This document shows positions 25,525-33,711 of a DNA stretch of 64,000 nt, piece after piece (the stretch's first letter is position 1; each line of letters opens with the position of its first letter). Location of the stretch: the NCBI GenBank assembly GCA_021851875.1, contig JAJZQI010000002.1, forward strand, positions 175,169-239,168, written 5' to 3'. This DNA is from Pseudomonadota bacterium (GTDB taxonomy: Bacteria > Pseudomonadota > Gammaproteobacteria > Burkholderiales > JAJZQI01). Made by a program: the position numbers and the translations under genes. The notes below the pieces were generated by a model, which worked only from the letters and a program-made list of their open reading frames with translations, was not told where the DNA came from and did not search any database.

Positions 25525-26325
25525 TCAACGCTCCTCCAGTTGTGATTGGATATTGATTTCCGCCCGCATAAAGGTGACCGCCTGCCCCGACAGGAACACC
25601 CGCTCCCCTTCCGTCCGGCAAGCGATCACGCCACCTCGCCTTGACAACTGCCGCGCCTGCAGCGTCCTTTTCCCCAGCCGCTGCGACCAGTACGGCGCCA
25701 TGGCACAGTGGGCCGAGCCGGTGACCGGGTCTTCCGGAATGCCATAGCGCGGCGCAAAGAACCGGCTGACAAAATCCACCTCGTCACCCTCTGCCATCAC
25801 GATCACCCCCCTTCTGTCGAGCTGTGACAGCCGGCCAAAGTCCGGCATCAGCCCGCCTACTGTGGCCTCGCTGTCGCATAGCACCATATAGTCGTCGCCC
25901 GCCCATACGGCCAGGGGCTGGATACCCAGGCCGTCCAGCAGGGCGGCGGGCGCATCGCACGGCAGCATGGGCAGGGCGGGGAAATCCATGGTCAGCATCG
26001 CGCCGTCACGCTCCACCCGCAAAACACCGCTGCGGGTGGCAAAGCTGATCCGCGGCACGGCCACATGCATTTCTTCAAACAGCACATGCGCCGTCGCCAG
26101 CGTAGCGTGTCCGCACAAATCCACTTCGGCCGCCGGGGTGAACCAGCGCAGCTGATAGCCGTCTGCTGCCGGCACGAAAAAGGCCGTTTCCGACAGGTTG
26201 TTTTCGCCCGCGATGGCCTGCATCAGGGCGTCGTCCAGCCAGTGTTCCAGCGGGCAGACGGCCGCCGGATTGCCGCCGAACACGCGAGCGGTAAACGCGT
26301 CCACCTGATATTGTTTGAGCTTCAT
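25525..26325 (-). CDS. PhzF family isomerase/epimerase
   Basis: A 266-residue protein with the PhzF fold. It begins MKLKQYQVDAFTARVFGGNP, has the catalytic Glu region in NNLSETAFFVP, and carries the duplicated half with GIPEDPVTGSAHCAMAPYW, the family hallmark. PhzF in phenazine synthesis is an isomerase; most genomic homologues such as YddE have unknown substrates. I chose the ATG at 26325. A TTG at 26343, overlapping the stop of the upstream gene, would add six residues, but neither start has a good ribosome site. The context, a DUF1877-like gene before it and a SnoaL-like gene after, gives no pathway. Confidence 0.88.
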   Translation of the reverse strand: MKLKQYQVDAFTARVFGGNPAAVCPLEHWLDDALMQAIAGENNLSETAFFVPAADGYQLRWFTPAAEVDLCGHATLATAHVLFEEMHVAVPRISFATRSGVLRVERDGAMLTMDFPALPMLPCDAPAALLDGLGIQPLAVWAGDDYMVLCDSEATVGGLMPDFGRLSQLDRRGVIVMAEGDEVDFVSRFFAPRYGIPEDPVTGSAHCAMAPYWSQRLGKRTLQARQLSRRGGVIACRTEGERVFLSGQAVTFMRAEINIQSQLEER

Positions 26326-26339
26326 CTGCGGCAATCCGG

Positions 26340-26774
26340 TCAAGTCATCAAGGGATACATCCAGACGTAAATGACCTGGCCCTGCGATTCCGCCAACTGC
26401 GCCAGCTCGCCCAGCTCCATCACCAGCTCCTCCACCTCTGCGGCTTCCCAGCCCTCGTATTCGAACGTATCCGTGGCGGCCAGCTCCATGCCGGTGCGTT
26501 CCAGCCCCTCCTCATCCAATGCCGCCAGCCGCTCCAGCAGCTCATCGGCAAAACGCAACACCAGCCCGCCGTCGCTGTTCACGTACACCGGCTCGTAATA
26601 CGTCGTTGCCAGATCGAAATCGTCGTCCACCAACAGACAATGCAGCATCACCACCTTGGCAATGTCGATCCCGCGCCGTTCGATGCCGCTCCATTCGTCG
26701 ATCGGATGCAGCGATTCGCCCACTGCCTCCAGTTCGTCCTCTTCCGCCGCCACAATATTCGTCAGTAAAGCCAA
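26340..26774 (-). CDS. Acidic protein, possibly YfbM/DUF1877-like
   Basis: A 144-residue, strongly acidic soluble protein. It has IDEWSGIERRGIDIAKVVML, then FADELLERLAALDEEGLERT and a C-terminal Glu-rich helix. The order resembles the YfbM (DUF1877) family, where a short WDxLH-like helix precedes an ALD-type helix, but the match is faint. It is immediately upstream of the PhzF-like gene. The frame is clean and codon use is like its neighbours. Function is unknown. Confidence 0.6.
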   Translation of the reverse strand: MALLTNIVAAEEDELEAVGESLHPIDEWSGIERRGIDIAKVVMLHCLLVDDDFDLATTYYEPVYVNSDGGLVLRFADELLERLAALDEEGLERTGMELAATDTFEYEGWEAAEVEELVMELGELAQLAESQGQVIYVWMYPLMT

Positions 26775-26905
26775 AATCGTCCTCTTGCATTCATATCGTC
26801 AATGCTCCGACTTTACTGTCAATTGCTGGCGCATTCAACACAAAGGACAGCGGCATCCCTGCCGCTGCGGTAAGATGGCAGCCAGACGGGCAAATGGAGA
26901 AGACC

Positions 26906-27244
26906 GTGGAAAACCAGTGTGGTCTGAGTGAAAAAAACTGCCAACCGTGCGAAGGAGGCGTTCCCCCGCTATCCGCAGGCGAAATCGACCATCTGCTCGG
27001 GCTGCTCGACGGGTGGGCACTGCAGGGCAAGGAAATCAGCAAAACCTACACGTTCAAGAATTATTATCACACCCTGGCTTTCGTCAACGCCACGGCCTGG
27101 GTCTCCCATCGCGAGAACCATCACCCCGATCTGCTGGTCGGCTACAACACCTGCCAGGTGCGCTATCACACGCACGCCATAGACGGCTTGAGCGAAAACG
27201 ATTTCATCTGCGCCGCGAAGATCGACCGGCTATTCGCGCCATGA
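26906..27244 (+). CDS. phhB: Pterin-4a-carbinolamine dehydratase
   Basis: A 112-residue enzyme that dehydrates 4a-hydroxytetrahydrobiopterin, recycling the pterin cofactor of phenylalanine hydroxylase. The active-site motif is ENHHPDLLVGYNTCQVRYHTH, and an FKNYYHTLAFVN helix precedes it. An upstream ATG at 26894 is in frame, but the GTG at 26906 has GGAGAAG six bases before it, so I place the start there. No phenylalanine hydroxylase gene is nearby. The N-terminal extension with two Cys (KNCQPCEGG) is normal for bacterial members. Confidence 0.85.
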   Translation: MENQCGLSEKNCQPCEGGVPPLSAGEIDHLLGLLDGWALQGKEISKTYTFKNYYHTLAFVNATAWVSHRENHHPDLLVGYNTCQVRYHTHAIDGLSENDFICAAKIDRLFAP

Positions 27245-27449
27245 AACACGCCGGATTCAAGTTCGGCGGCAGGCAGCAGCGCGGGCGATCCGGCGATTTC
27301 ACAGTGGCTGCCGTGCACACGACCAGCCGATTTAATGCAATGAGTTGACCCTCCCGAACAAATAGTGCGGTAACATGATTGCCCTTGAGGGCGCTTCAAT
27401 CCGTGTCGCTCATTTTTCTCAATATTTTCAGTAGCGCAATAGTAAGACT

Positions 27450-27944
27450 ATGGCCAATGCTAAAGGCGTACGAGCCTGTCAGCCCTGCACCGCATGCTGC
27501 GATGGCTGGGTCCAGATGATCATCAACGGCGTTCCGGTCTATCCCGGCCGCCCCTGTCCTCACAGTACAGGCCAAGGCTGCGACAATTACCAGCATCGCC
27601 CCATCGACCCCTGCGGCAATTTCAATTGCGGCTGGATTTTGCCCGACAGCCCCTTACCGGAGTGGCTGCGACCGGACAACGGCAAAGTCATTGTGATTTT
27701 CAACAAAACGCGGTGGAATGGACTGCCGGTCGATTTGGCCGTTCCCGTGGGCAAAAAGATTCCGCCCCGCTCGCTGGAATGGCTGAAAAAATTCTCCGCC
27801 CAGCGCATGCGCCCCTTGCTGTATACCGAACAACTGGTTGAAAACGGCCTTTTTCAAAAGCAGCAGCAGGTTTTTGCCTATGGCCCGCCGGCCTTCCAGC
27901 AGGAAATGCAACGCATGCAGCAGGAAGGCGAGCAGCTATGGTAG
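27450..27944 (+). CDS. Cysteine-cluster (YkgJ-like) protein
   Basis: A 164-residue protein with an N-terminal cysteine-rich half. It has CQPCTACCDGW at residues 10-20, then CPHSTGQGCDNYQ and a C-x4-C near DPCGNFNCGW. This arrangement resembles YkgJ-type domains, which are thought to bind zinc or an iron-sulfur cluster. The second half is Pro- and Gln-rich. The neighbouring GNAT gene follows 48 nt later and may be in the same transcript. The function is not known. Confidence 0.7.
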   Translation: MANAKGVRACQPCTACCDGWVQMIINGVPVYPGRPCPHSTGQGCDNYQHRPIDPCGNFNCGWILPDSPLPEWLRPDNGKVIVIFNKTRWNGLPVDLAVPVGKKIPPRSLEWLKKFSAQRMRPLLYTEQLVENGLFQKQQQVFAYGPPAFQQEMQRMQQEGEQLW

Positions 27945-27992
27945 CCGCGCGCCGCCGGCGTCACCCGCCAAGCCCAGTCAAACCAGCCGAAC

Positions 27993-28409
27993 ATGCCGAT
28001 CGACTATAAAGTCAATGCGCCCATCGGCACGGATGCGTTCATCGCCCTGCTGCACGCCTCCACGCTCGCGCAACGGCGCCCCGTCGATGACCGGGCCTGC
28101 ATGGACGGCATGGTCGAACACGCCAATCTGATGATCACCGCCTGGGACGGCGACAAACTGGTCGGCATCGCCCGCTCGATGACGGACTTTCACTACGCCT
28201 GCTACTTGTCGGACCTGGCCGTGCATGGCGATTATCAGCGGCAGGGTATCGGTAAAGCGCTGCTGCGCCGCACGCAAGAACAATTGGGACCGCAATGCAA
28301 ACTGATTCTGCTCGCCGCCCCAGCCGCCAACGACTATTACTCGCACATCGGTTTTGCGCACAACCCGCGTTGCTGGATCCTCGACAGCGAGCGGAAAATC
28401 AGCGACTGA
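27993..28409 (+). CDS. GNAT family N-acetyltransferase
   Basis: A 138-residue acetyltransferase with the GNAT fold. The acetyl-CoA binding motif is GDYQRQGIGKALLRRTQEQL, preceded by the strand LSDLAVH. The substrate is unknown. It ends at 28409. The following 216 bp contain no gene that I can support. Confidence 0.85.
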   Translation: MPIDYKVNAPIGTDAFIALLHASTLAQRRPVDDRACMDGMVEHANLMITAWDGDKLVGIARSMTDFHYACYLSDLAVHGDYQRQGIGKALLRRTQEQLGPQCKLILLAAPAANDYYSHIGFAHNPRCWILDSERKISD

Positions 28410-28625
28410 GCGCCATCTCCGGCTGCCAGATGCAGATGGTGTTGCGGTCAGCCGCCTTGCCGGCTTGCGCTGCTCACGTATGCGTGTGAGCATTCCAATA
28501 CGGCTATTGGCGCCGGTGAGGTAATTCAGGTTGTACAACTCATTGCCGAGCCGCGCTTCAAGGTATAAATTTGCCGGCGCAAACGCCCCAACGAGCCGGC
28601 GCGAAGAGATGGCGCGTGCGGCGTG

Positions 28626-29414
28626 TTACTGCTTGGTAATATTGAGTTTATCCAATTGCTCCTGCAGGCTTTTTATTTCAGCTCGCAGAGCACGGATGTC
28701 CTGATGCATTTCCAGGCGCAGGCGGGTTTCGTCCTTGCCGATAAAAAAAGCGGTAATGCTGGCTGTCACCAGCGACAGCATGGCAAAGCCGATGACGACG
28801 ACGATAACGGCAAAAAAGCGCGAAGCTTCAGTGGTGGGCACTATATCACCGTATCCTACAGTGGCGCCGCTTTCAAAGGCCAACCACAACCCCTGGGCAT
28901 AACTGTGTACAGTCGGCTCCAGCCAGTAAAACCCGGCGCCGGCAAGGGCCATCAAGGCAAGCCCCAGCACCAGCAGGAAGGGGGTCGTTCTGGGTGTGAT
29001 GGTGCTGAGCGAACCCAGTACACGGGTGAACAGCAAGGCGATGGTCGCCACCCGCAGCAGACGTGCCAGCGCCAGTAATTGCGCGTCCGCCACCCCCAGC
29101 AGGCTGATCAGCGAAGCCAGGATAATCAGCAGATTGAGCCAGTTGCCGATCAGATAGTGCCATTTATCGCGGCACAACCAGGTCATCAGCACGGTTTCGC
29201 CGGCAAACCCCGCCACCACAATCCAATCGAGGTAGGCGCCGATGCGCTGCAGCAGCGGGTGCTGGCCGACGGCATGCAGGTAAAACGCCGGGATCACCAG
29301 CACCGCCAGCGTCAGCATCACCCAATGCAGTCGCCGTTGCCACAAATGCGCCTGGTGGGTTTCGTTCTGGGACACCCCCGCCATGCCGAGCAGGGGAAGC
29401 AGATGCGCCATCAT
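28626..29414 (-). CDS. Six-helix voltage-gated-type potassium channel
   Basis: A 262-residue ion channel with an N-terminal voltage-sensor-like block of four helices, then a pore. The selectivity filter TVGYGD (in GATVGYGDIVPTTEASRF) lies between helices 5 and 6, and a Leu/Glu-rich coiled coil forms the C-terminus (MHQDIRALRAEIKSLQEQL). It resembles KvAP/Kch-like bacterial channels without a cytoplasmic RCK domain. The fourth helix has regularly placed Arg (ALARLLRVATIALLFTRVL), a hallmark of voltage sensing, although fewer than in eukaryotic channels. It lies 10 nt from the convergently oriented, same-strand pmbA gene end. Confidence 0.88.
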   Translation of the reverse strand: MMAHLLPLLGMAGVSQNETHQAHLWQRRLHWVMLTLAVLVIPAFYLHAVGQHPLLQRIGAYLDWIVVAGFAGETVLMTWLCRDKWHYLIGNWLNLLIILASLISLLGVADAQLLALARLLRVATIALLFTRVLGSLSTITPRTTPFLLVLGLALMALAGAGFYWLEPTVHSYAQGLWLAFESGATVGYGDIVPTTEASRFFAVIVVVIGFAMLSLVTASITAFFIGKDETRLRLEMHQDIRALRAEIKSLQEQLDKLNITKQ

Positions 29415-29424
29415 GACCGCGAAC

Positions 29425-30768
29425 TCAGTTGCCGGCCACCGTCATGCGCTCGATCAGAATAGAGCCGCATTGCTTGGAACCGCGCACCAGCACATCGGTA
29501 CCGACGGCGACGATATGCCTGAACATGTCCTGCAGATTGCCGGCAATGGTGATTTCCTCGACCGGATACTGGATGATGCCGTTTTCCACCCAGAAACCGG
29601 CCGCGCCGCGCGAGTAATCGCCGGTGACATTATTGATGCCATGGCCGAGCAGTTCGGTCACCAGCAGGCCGCGATCCATTTTTTTCAGCAGCGCCGCAAA
29701 ATCCTCGCCGGTGGCATCGAGTACCAGATTGTGGTTGCCGCCGGCATTGCCGGTGGAGCGCATGCCGAGTTTGCGGGCCGAATAGGTGGACAGGAAATAG
29801 CCCTCCACCACGCCGTTCCTGACGACATCGCGGCTGTGCGTGGCCACGCCGTCGTTGTCGAACCTGCAGCTGGACAAACCCTTCGGCAGATGCGGCAGCT
29901 CGCGCAGATTGACCAGCGGCGAGAACACCGCCTTACCCAGGCTATCGAGCAGGAAAGTGGACTTGCGGTACAGGCTCCCGCCGCTGACCGCTGAAACAAA
30001 GTGCGAAATCAGACCGGCAGCGATGGCGGCCTCAAACAGCACGGGCACGTCCATGGTATCCAGCTTGCGTGCATTGAGACGCCGCACGGTCCGTTCGCCG
30101 GCCAGCTTGCCGACCGTCTGCTCGCCGTCCAGGTCGCGCCAATCCCGCGCGGTGGTATACCAGTAATCGCGCTGCATGCCGTTGTCCGATTCGGCGATGA
30201 CGGCGCAGGAGATGCCGTGGCGCGAAACCGGATAACCCGCCATGAAACCGAGACTATTGGCATAGATAAAGTGCGACTCGTTGGTGTTGACGCTGGCCCC
30301 TTCGGAGTTATTGATGCGCTCGTCCACATCGAGCGCGGCGCTCTCGCACGCCTGCGCCAGCTCGATGGCCCGTTCGACGGTCAGATCCCACGGCGTGTAA
30401 AGATCCAGGTCGGCAAAATCGTTGGCCAACAGATCGGCCTCGGCCAGACCGGAAAAATCGTCGCTCGCCGTGTAGCTGGCAATCGACAAGGCTGCCTTGA
30501 CGGTGTCGCGCACCGCCTGCGGCGTCATATCGGACGTGCTGGCGTGCCCGCGCTTCTTGCCGACATAAACGGTCACACCGATGCCCTTGTCGCGGTTGTA
30601 TTCGATCGTCTCCACTTCGCCTTCGCGTACCGTCACGCTCTGTCCGAAGCCCTCGGATACTTCCGCTTCGCACGCCGTAGCCCCCTGCGCCTTGGCCTGT
30701 GCCAGGATGTCGGCAGTCAGTTCACGCAGTTGCTCGGCTGAATAATTGAAGCGTTCTGTTGATTTCAT
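29425..30768 (-). CDS. pmbA: PmbA/TldE metalloprotease subunit
   Basis: A 447-residue TldE-type protein. Partner TldD carries the zinc site; TldE forms a heterodimer with it to cleave peptides such as microcin B17 or CcdA. Family features are LTADILAQAKAQGATACEAEVS at the start and LGHGINNVTGDYSRGAAGFWVENG near the C-terminus. No tldD is in the window. The gene is divergent from darP, a conserved pairing in beta- and gammaproteobacteria, and a perfect palindrome lies between them. Confidence 0.92.
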   Translation of the reverse strand: MKSTERFNYSAEQLRELTADILAQAKAQGATACEAEVSEGFGQSVTVREGEVETIEYNRDKGIGVTVYVGKKRGHASTSDMTPQAVRDTVKAALSIASYTASDDFSGLAEADLLANDFADLDLYTPWDLTVERAIELAQACESAALDVDERINNSEGASVNTNESHFIYANSLGFMAGYPVSRHGISCAVIAESDNGMQRDYWYTTARDWRDLDGEQTVGKLAGERTVRRLNARKLDTMDVPVLFEAAIAAGLISHFVSAVSGGSLYRKSTFLLDSLGKAVFSPLVNLRELPHLPKGLSSCRFDNDGVATHSRDVVRNGVVEGYFLSTYSARKLGMRSTGNAGGNHNLVLDATGEDFAALLKKMDRGLLVTELLGHGINNVTGDYSRGAAGFWVENGIIQYPVEEITIAGNLQDMFRHIVAVGTDVLVRGSKQCGSILIERMTVAGN

Positions 30769-30792
30769 GGTTGTCCTGGCTGGTCGATCGCG

Positions 30793-30819
30793 GCAAAATT
30801 GTTATGATAACAATTTTGC
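30793..30819. promoter_or_regulatory. Perfect 27-bp palindrome between pmbA and darP
   Basis: GCAAAATTGTTAT and its exact complement flank a central G. It lies in the 62-bp gap between the pmbA ATG (30768) and the likely darP ATG (30831). It contains a -10-like TATGAT on the plus strand, so it could be a divergent promoter/operator. The long arms and A/T content also suit a hairpin or cruciform. Confidence 0.55.
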
Positions 30820-30830
30820 GAGTATTGGCG

Positions 30831-31505
30831 ATGCCGGAACACAAATCAGTTCACAAACCTCAGCATGAAGATGAGGATGAGGATGTGGAAATCATCTATA
30901 CATACGAGCACGGCGGCTTTACCGAGCATCATGTCGAACCCGAACACGAGCATGAAGAAGATGAGGCAGAAGAGCCTCGCTACAGTGGCCCCAGCAAAAG
31001 CCAGCTGAAGCGCGACATGCTGGCGCTGCAGGACCTGGGAGCGCAGCTGGTCAAGCTGAACAAGGAGCGTCTGGCGCAGGTCGACATTCCGGAAGACCTG
31101 CGCGCCGCCGTGAAGGAAGCGCAAAAAATTCGCAGCCATGGCGCGCTGAGGCGGCAGATGCAGTACATCGGCAAACTCATGCGCGAAGTCGATCCCGCCC
31201 CCATTCAAGCGAAGCTGGATGCCTGGGAAGGCAAGTCCAACGAGGAAAATGCCCGCTTCCACGCCATGGAACGCTGGCGCGACCGGCTCATTGCCGACGA
31301 GCAGGCCTTTGCCCTGTTCATGGATGAGCACCCGCACACCGACACGCAGCAACTGCGTGCCCTCATTCGCAACGCGCGCAAGGAACAGCTGAACAATCAG
31401 CCGCCCAAGAGCAGCCGGGCGCTGTTCCGCCTGATCCGCGAGATCATCGAGGCGGGCGGCGGCGAACAAAAAATGGAAAACGATGCGGACAATGCGACCG
31501 AGTGA
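30831..31505 (+). CDS. darP: Ribosome-associated protein DarP (YjgA)
   Basis: A 224-residue basic and acidic protein of the YjgA/DarP family, which acts late in 50S ribosomal subunit assembly. It has a long acidic N-terminal extension (HEDEDEDVEIIYTYEH), then the family core PSKSQLKRDMLALQDLG and the C-terminal RALFRLIREIIE. The plausible start is the ATG at 30831. Earlier in-frame starts at 30759 and 30804 overlap pmbA or the palindrome. The extension with many His and Glu is longer than in Escherichia coli and may be a metal-rich tail. Confidence 0.9.
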   Translation: MPEHKSVHKPQHEDEDEDVEIIYTYEHGGFTEHHVEPEHEHEEDEAEEPRYSGPSKSQLKRDMLALQDLGAQLVKLNKERLAQVDIPEDLRAAVKEAQKIRSHGALRRQMQYIGKLMREVDPAPIQAKLDAWEGKSNEENARFHAMERWRDRLIADEQAFALFMDEHPHTDTQQLRALIRNARKEQLNNQPPKSSRALFRLIREIIEAGGGEQKMENDADNATE

Positions 31506-31529
31506 CGCGTTCAGGACGCTGCACCGATT

Positions 31530-32234
31530 ATGAGAAGCAAACTGCTGTGGTTACTCGCGCTCGTGCTCGCACTGGCTGCCGCCGGCTCATTCTGGCTCTA
31601 CAATTCGCTCGATTACCTCGTCAAAAGCGCCATTCAACGCTACGGTTCGGCCATTACCGGGGTCGAAATCAGCTTGCAGGCCGTCAAGATCTCGCCGGCC
31701 GATGGGGCGGGCGCTTTGCAGGGACTGGAAATCGGCAACCCCGGCGGCTTTGTCAGCAATGCGGCGTTCAAAGCCGATGCAATCACCCTGCAGGTCGAGG
31801 CCGCCAGTCTGACGCAGGATGTCATCCACCTGAACCAGCTGCATCTTGCCGGTCCGACGATTGATTACGAAGTGGAACCATCCGGCACCAACTTCGACAT
31901 CATACAGCGCAACGTGGCGCTGTATCGCGGCACGTCGACGCCGGACAAACCCACTAAGCGGTTCATTATTGACGAGCTGAAAATCGAACACATCAAGGTG
32001 AATTACCGGCCCAGCCTGCTGCAGGGCAAAGCCATTGAACTGGACATGCCCGACCTGACCCTGCACCCTGTCGGCCAGACCCAAGGCGGCATCACAGCAG
32101 GCGAGCTGGCCGGCATCATCGTTGCCGCGTTGAAAAAACGCCTCGCCAGCACCGTGGCCAAGGCGGCCTTGCACGCCACGACGGCCGGCACCTTGCGTGA
32201 AGGCGCTGAAGGCGTCAGCCGGCTACTGCGTTAA
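31530..32234 (+). CDS. AsmA-like inner-membrane-anchored protein
   Basis: A 234-residue protein with a signal-anchor helix (about residues 5-24). A periplasmic part follows with the AsmA-like pattern GSAITGVEISLQAVKISPADG, LEIGNPGGF and repeated beta strands (VIHLNQLHLAGPTIDYE). AsmA-family proteins act in outer-membrane lipid transport or assembly. This one is short and lacks the long repeated barrel. Its C-terminus is an Ala/Leu-rich amphipathic helix. It overlaps the convergent ClC channel gene by 4 nt. The exact role is unknown. Confidence 0.65.
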   Translation: MRSKLLWLLALVLALAAAGSFWLYNSLDYLVKSAIQRYGSAITGVEISLQAVKISPADGAGALQGLEIGNPGGFVSNAAFKADAITLQVEAASLTQDVIHLNQLHLAGPTIDYEVEPSGTNFDIIQRNVALYRGTSTPDKPTKRFIIDELKIEHIKVNYRPSLLQGKAIELDMPDLTLHPVGQTQGGITAGELAGIIVAALKKRLASTVAKAALHATTAGTLREGAEGVSRLLR

Positions 32235-33604
32235 GGCGCAGGCTGCCGGTCCGGCGGAGGAGCATCGGTCTTGGCGGTGAGCAGCGCCGGCAATGGCTCC
32301 GCCGCCTTCTGCCGCTCCAGGAAACCGGCTGCCAGCGCCTTGTACAAGGGCTTGCGGCACACCAGCCTGGAGCTGATCGAGCCGAGAATGGCCGCGGCCA
32401 TCAGCGGCAGCAGCAGGTTGTGATTGTCCGTCATTTCCATGACGATGACGAAAGCGGTGATCGGCGCCTGCACCACCCCGGAAAAATACGCCACCATCCC
32501 CAGGATCACCACCGCGCCGGCTGGCGCATAAGGCATCCAGCCGGCCAGGTTGGCGCCGAAACCGGCGCCGATCGCGAGCGAAGGGGCAAAAATGCCGCCC
32601 GGGATACCGCTCAGGTAAGACACGATCGTCGCCAGCATTTTCAGGACGCCATAACTGACCGGCATGGGCTCGGTACCGGACAACAGCGCCTTGGCTTCGA
32701 CATACCCCGTGCCGTAGGTTGTATGACCGGAAGCCAGCCCGATTGCCGCCAGCGCCAAGCCGCATACGGCCGCCATGGTAACCGGGTGCTGCTTGAGCCA
32801 GCCGCCCCATTTGCCGGGCAGACCGCCGGCTGTTTCCAGCAGAATGCGGCTGAACATGCCGCCCAGCAAACCGCCGGCAATGCCGCAAAGCAATACCGCC
32901 AGCCAGCCCTCGTTGAAATCCAGCGCGGCGGAAGTATGGCCGAAATAGGCATAGTTGCCGCTCATGGCCAGCGAAGTCATGCCGGCAAGAATCACTGCGG
33001 TCAGAATGATACCGTTGGTCCGCTGCTCAAACGATCGGCTCATTTCTTCAATGGCGAACACCACGCCGGCCAGCGGCGTATTGAAGGCGGCGGCCACACC
33101 GGCTGCGCCGCCGGCGAGAATCAGGCCTTTTTCCAGCTCGGCGCGGGGGAAATTGGCCAAGCGACTGAGCGAATGCATGATGGAAGCACCGACCTGCACG
33201 GTGGGCCCTTCGCGGCCCACCGATGCGCCGGAGAGCAAGGCCAGGAGTGTCAGGAACACCTTGCCGAGGCCGATACGCAAGGAAAGAACGGCGCCCCGCG
33301 CGCTGCGATCGGTAATTTGCAACGCGGCGATGGCCTGCGGAATACCGCTGCCCTGCGAGCCGGGAAAGTAACGCCGGGTGATCCAGACTACCATAGCCAG
33401 ACCGACCGGAGTCAGCACGAAAGGCCAGTAAGGCGAGTGGCCGAGGACTCGACCGAAAAGGCGATTGGCTGCCTCGGCACCTTCGGCGAACAGCACGGCC
33501 GTTGCGCCCAACGCAATGGCTCCGCCCCAGAATACCAGCCGCCGCTTCCAAAGATGAGCCGACAGCCAGACTAAACGGGAACGGCGAAGAAAACGTTTGG
33601 GCAC
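32231..33604 (-). CDS. clcA: ClC-family chloride channel/transporter
   Basis: A 457-residue polytopic protein with the ClC signatures. GSGIPQ appears near residue 88. GREGP (with the gating Glu) lies in SGASVGREGPTVQVG, and GIPGGIFAPSLAIGAG is the GxFxP motif. The C-terminus has no CBS domain. It should be a chloride/proton antiporter or channel, perhaps used in acid response. The tail is Pro- and Lys-rich and cytoplasmic. The stop overlaps the AsmA-like gene end. Confidence 0.9.
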   Translation of the reverse strand: MPKRFLRRSRLVWLSAHLWKRRLVFWGGAIALGATAVLFAEGAEAANRLFGRVLGHSPYWPFVLTPVGLAMVVWITRRYFPGSQGSGIPQAIAALQITDRSARGAVLSLRIGLGKVFLTLLALLSGASVGREGPTVQVGASIMHSLSRLANFPRAELEKGLILAGGAAGVAAAFNTPLAGVVFAIEEMSRSFEQRTNGIILTAVILAGMTSLAMSGNYAYFGHTSAALDFNEGWLAVLLCGIAGGLLGGMFSRILLETAGGLPGKWGGWLKQHPVTMAAVCGLALAAIGLASGHTTYGTGYVEAKALLSGTEPMPVSYGVLKMLATIVSYLSGIPGGIFAPSLAIGAGFGANLAGWMPYAPAGAVVILGMVAYFSGVVQAPITAFVIVMEMTDNHNLLLPLMAAAILGSISSRLVCRKPLYKALAAGFLERQKAAEPLPALLTAKTDAPPPDRQPAP

Positions 33605-33711
33605 TTTGGGGCTGGCTTTGGGTCTGGCACGGAAAAATGATTTACAGTAGAAATTCTAAGCCCAGCCCTGATGCGGCACAAGCTATTGCTGAAAATTATT
33701 TTGCAGAAACA

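Noticed and set aside
27241..27348. 35-residue frame starting at an ATG overlapping the phhB stop (ATGA)
   Set aside because: Basic, low-complexity sequence without a recognisable fold; the overlap alone is not enough evidence for a gene.
28410..28625. Intergenic stretch of 216 bp
   Set aside because: No frame, hairpin with T-run or recognised RNA gene was found; left unannotated.
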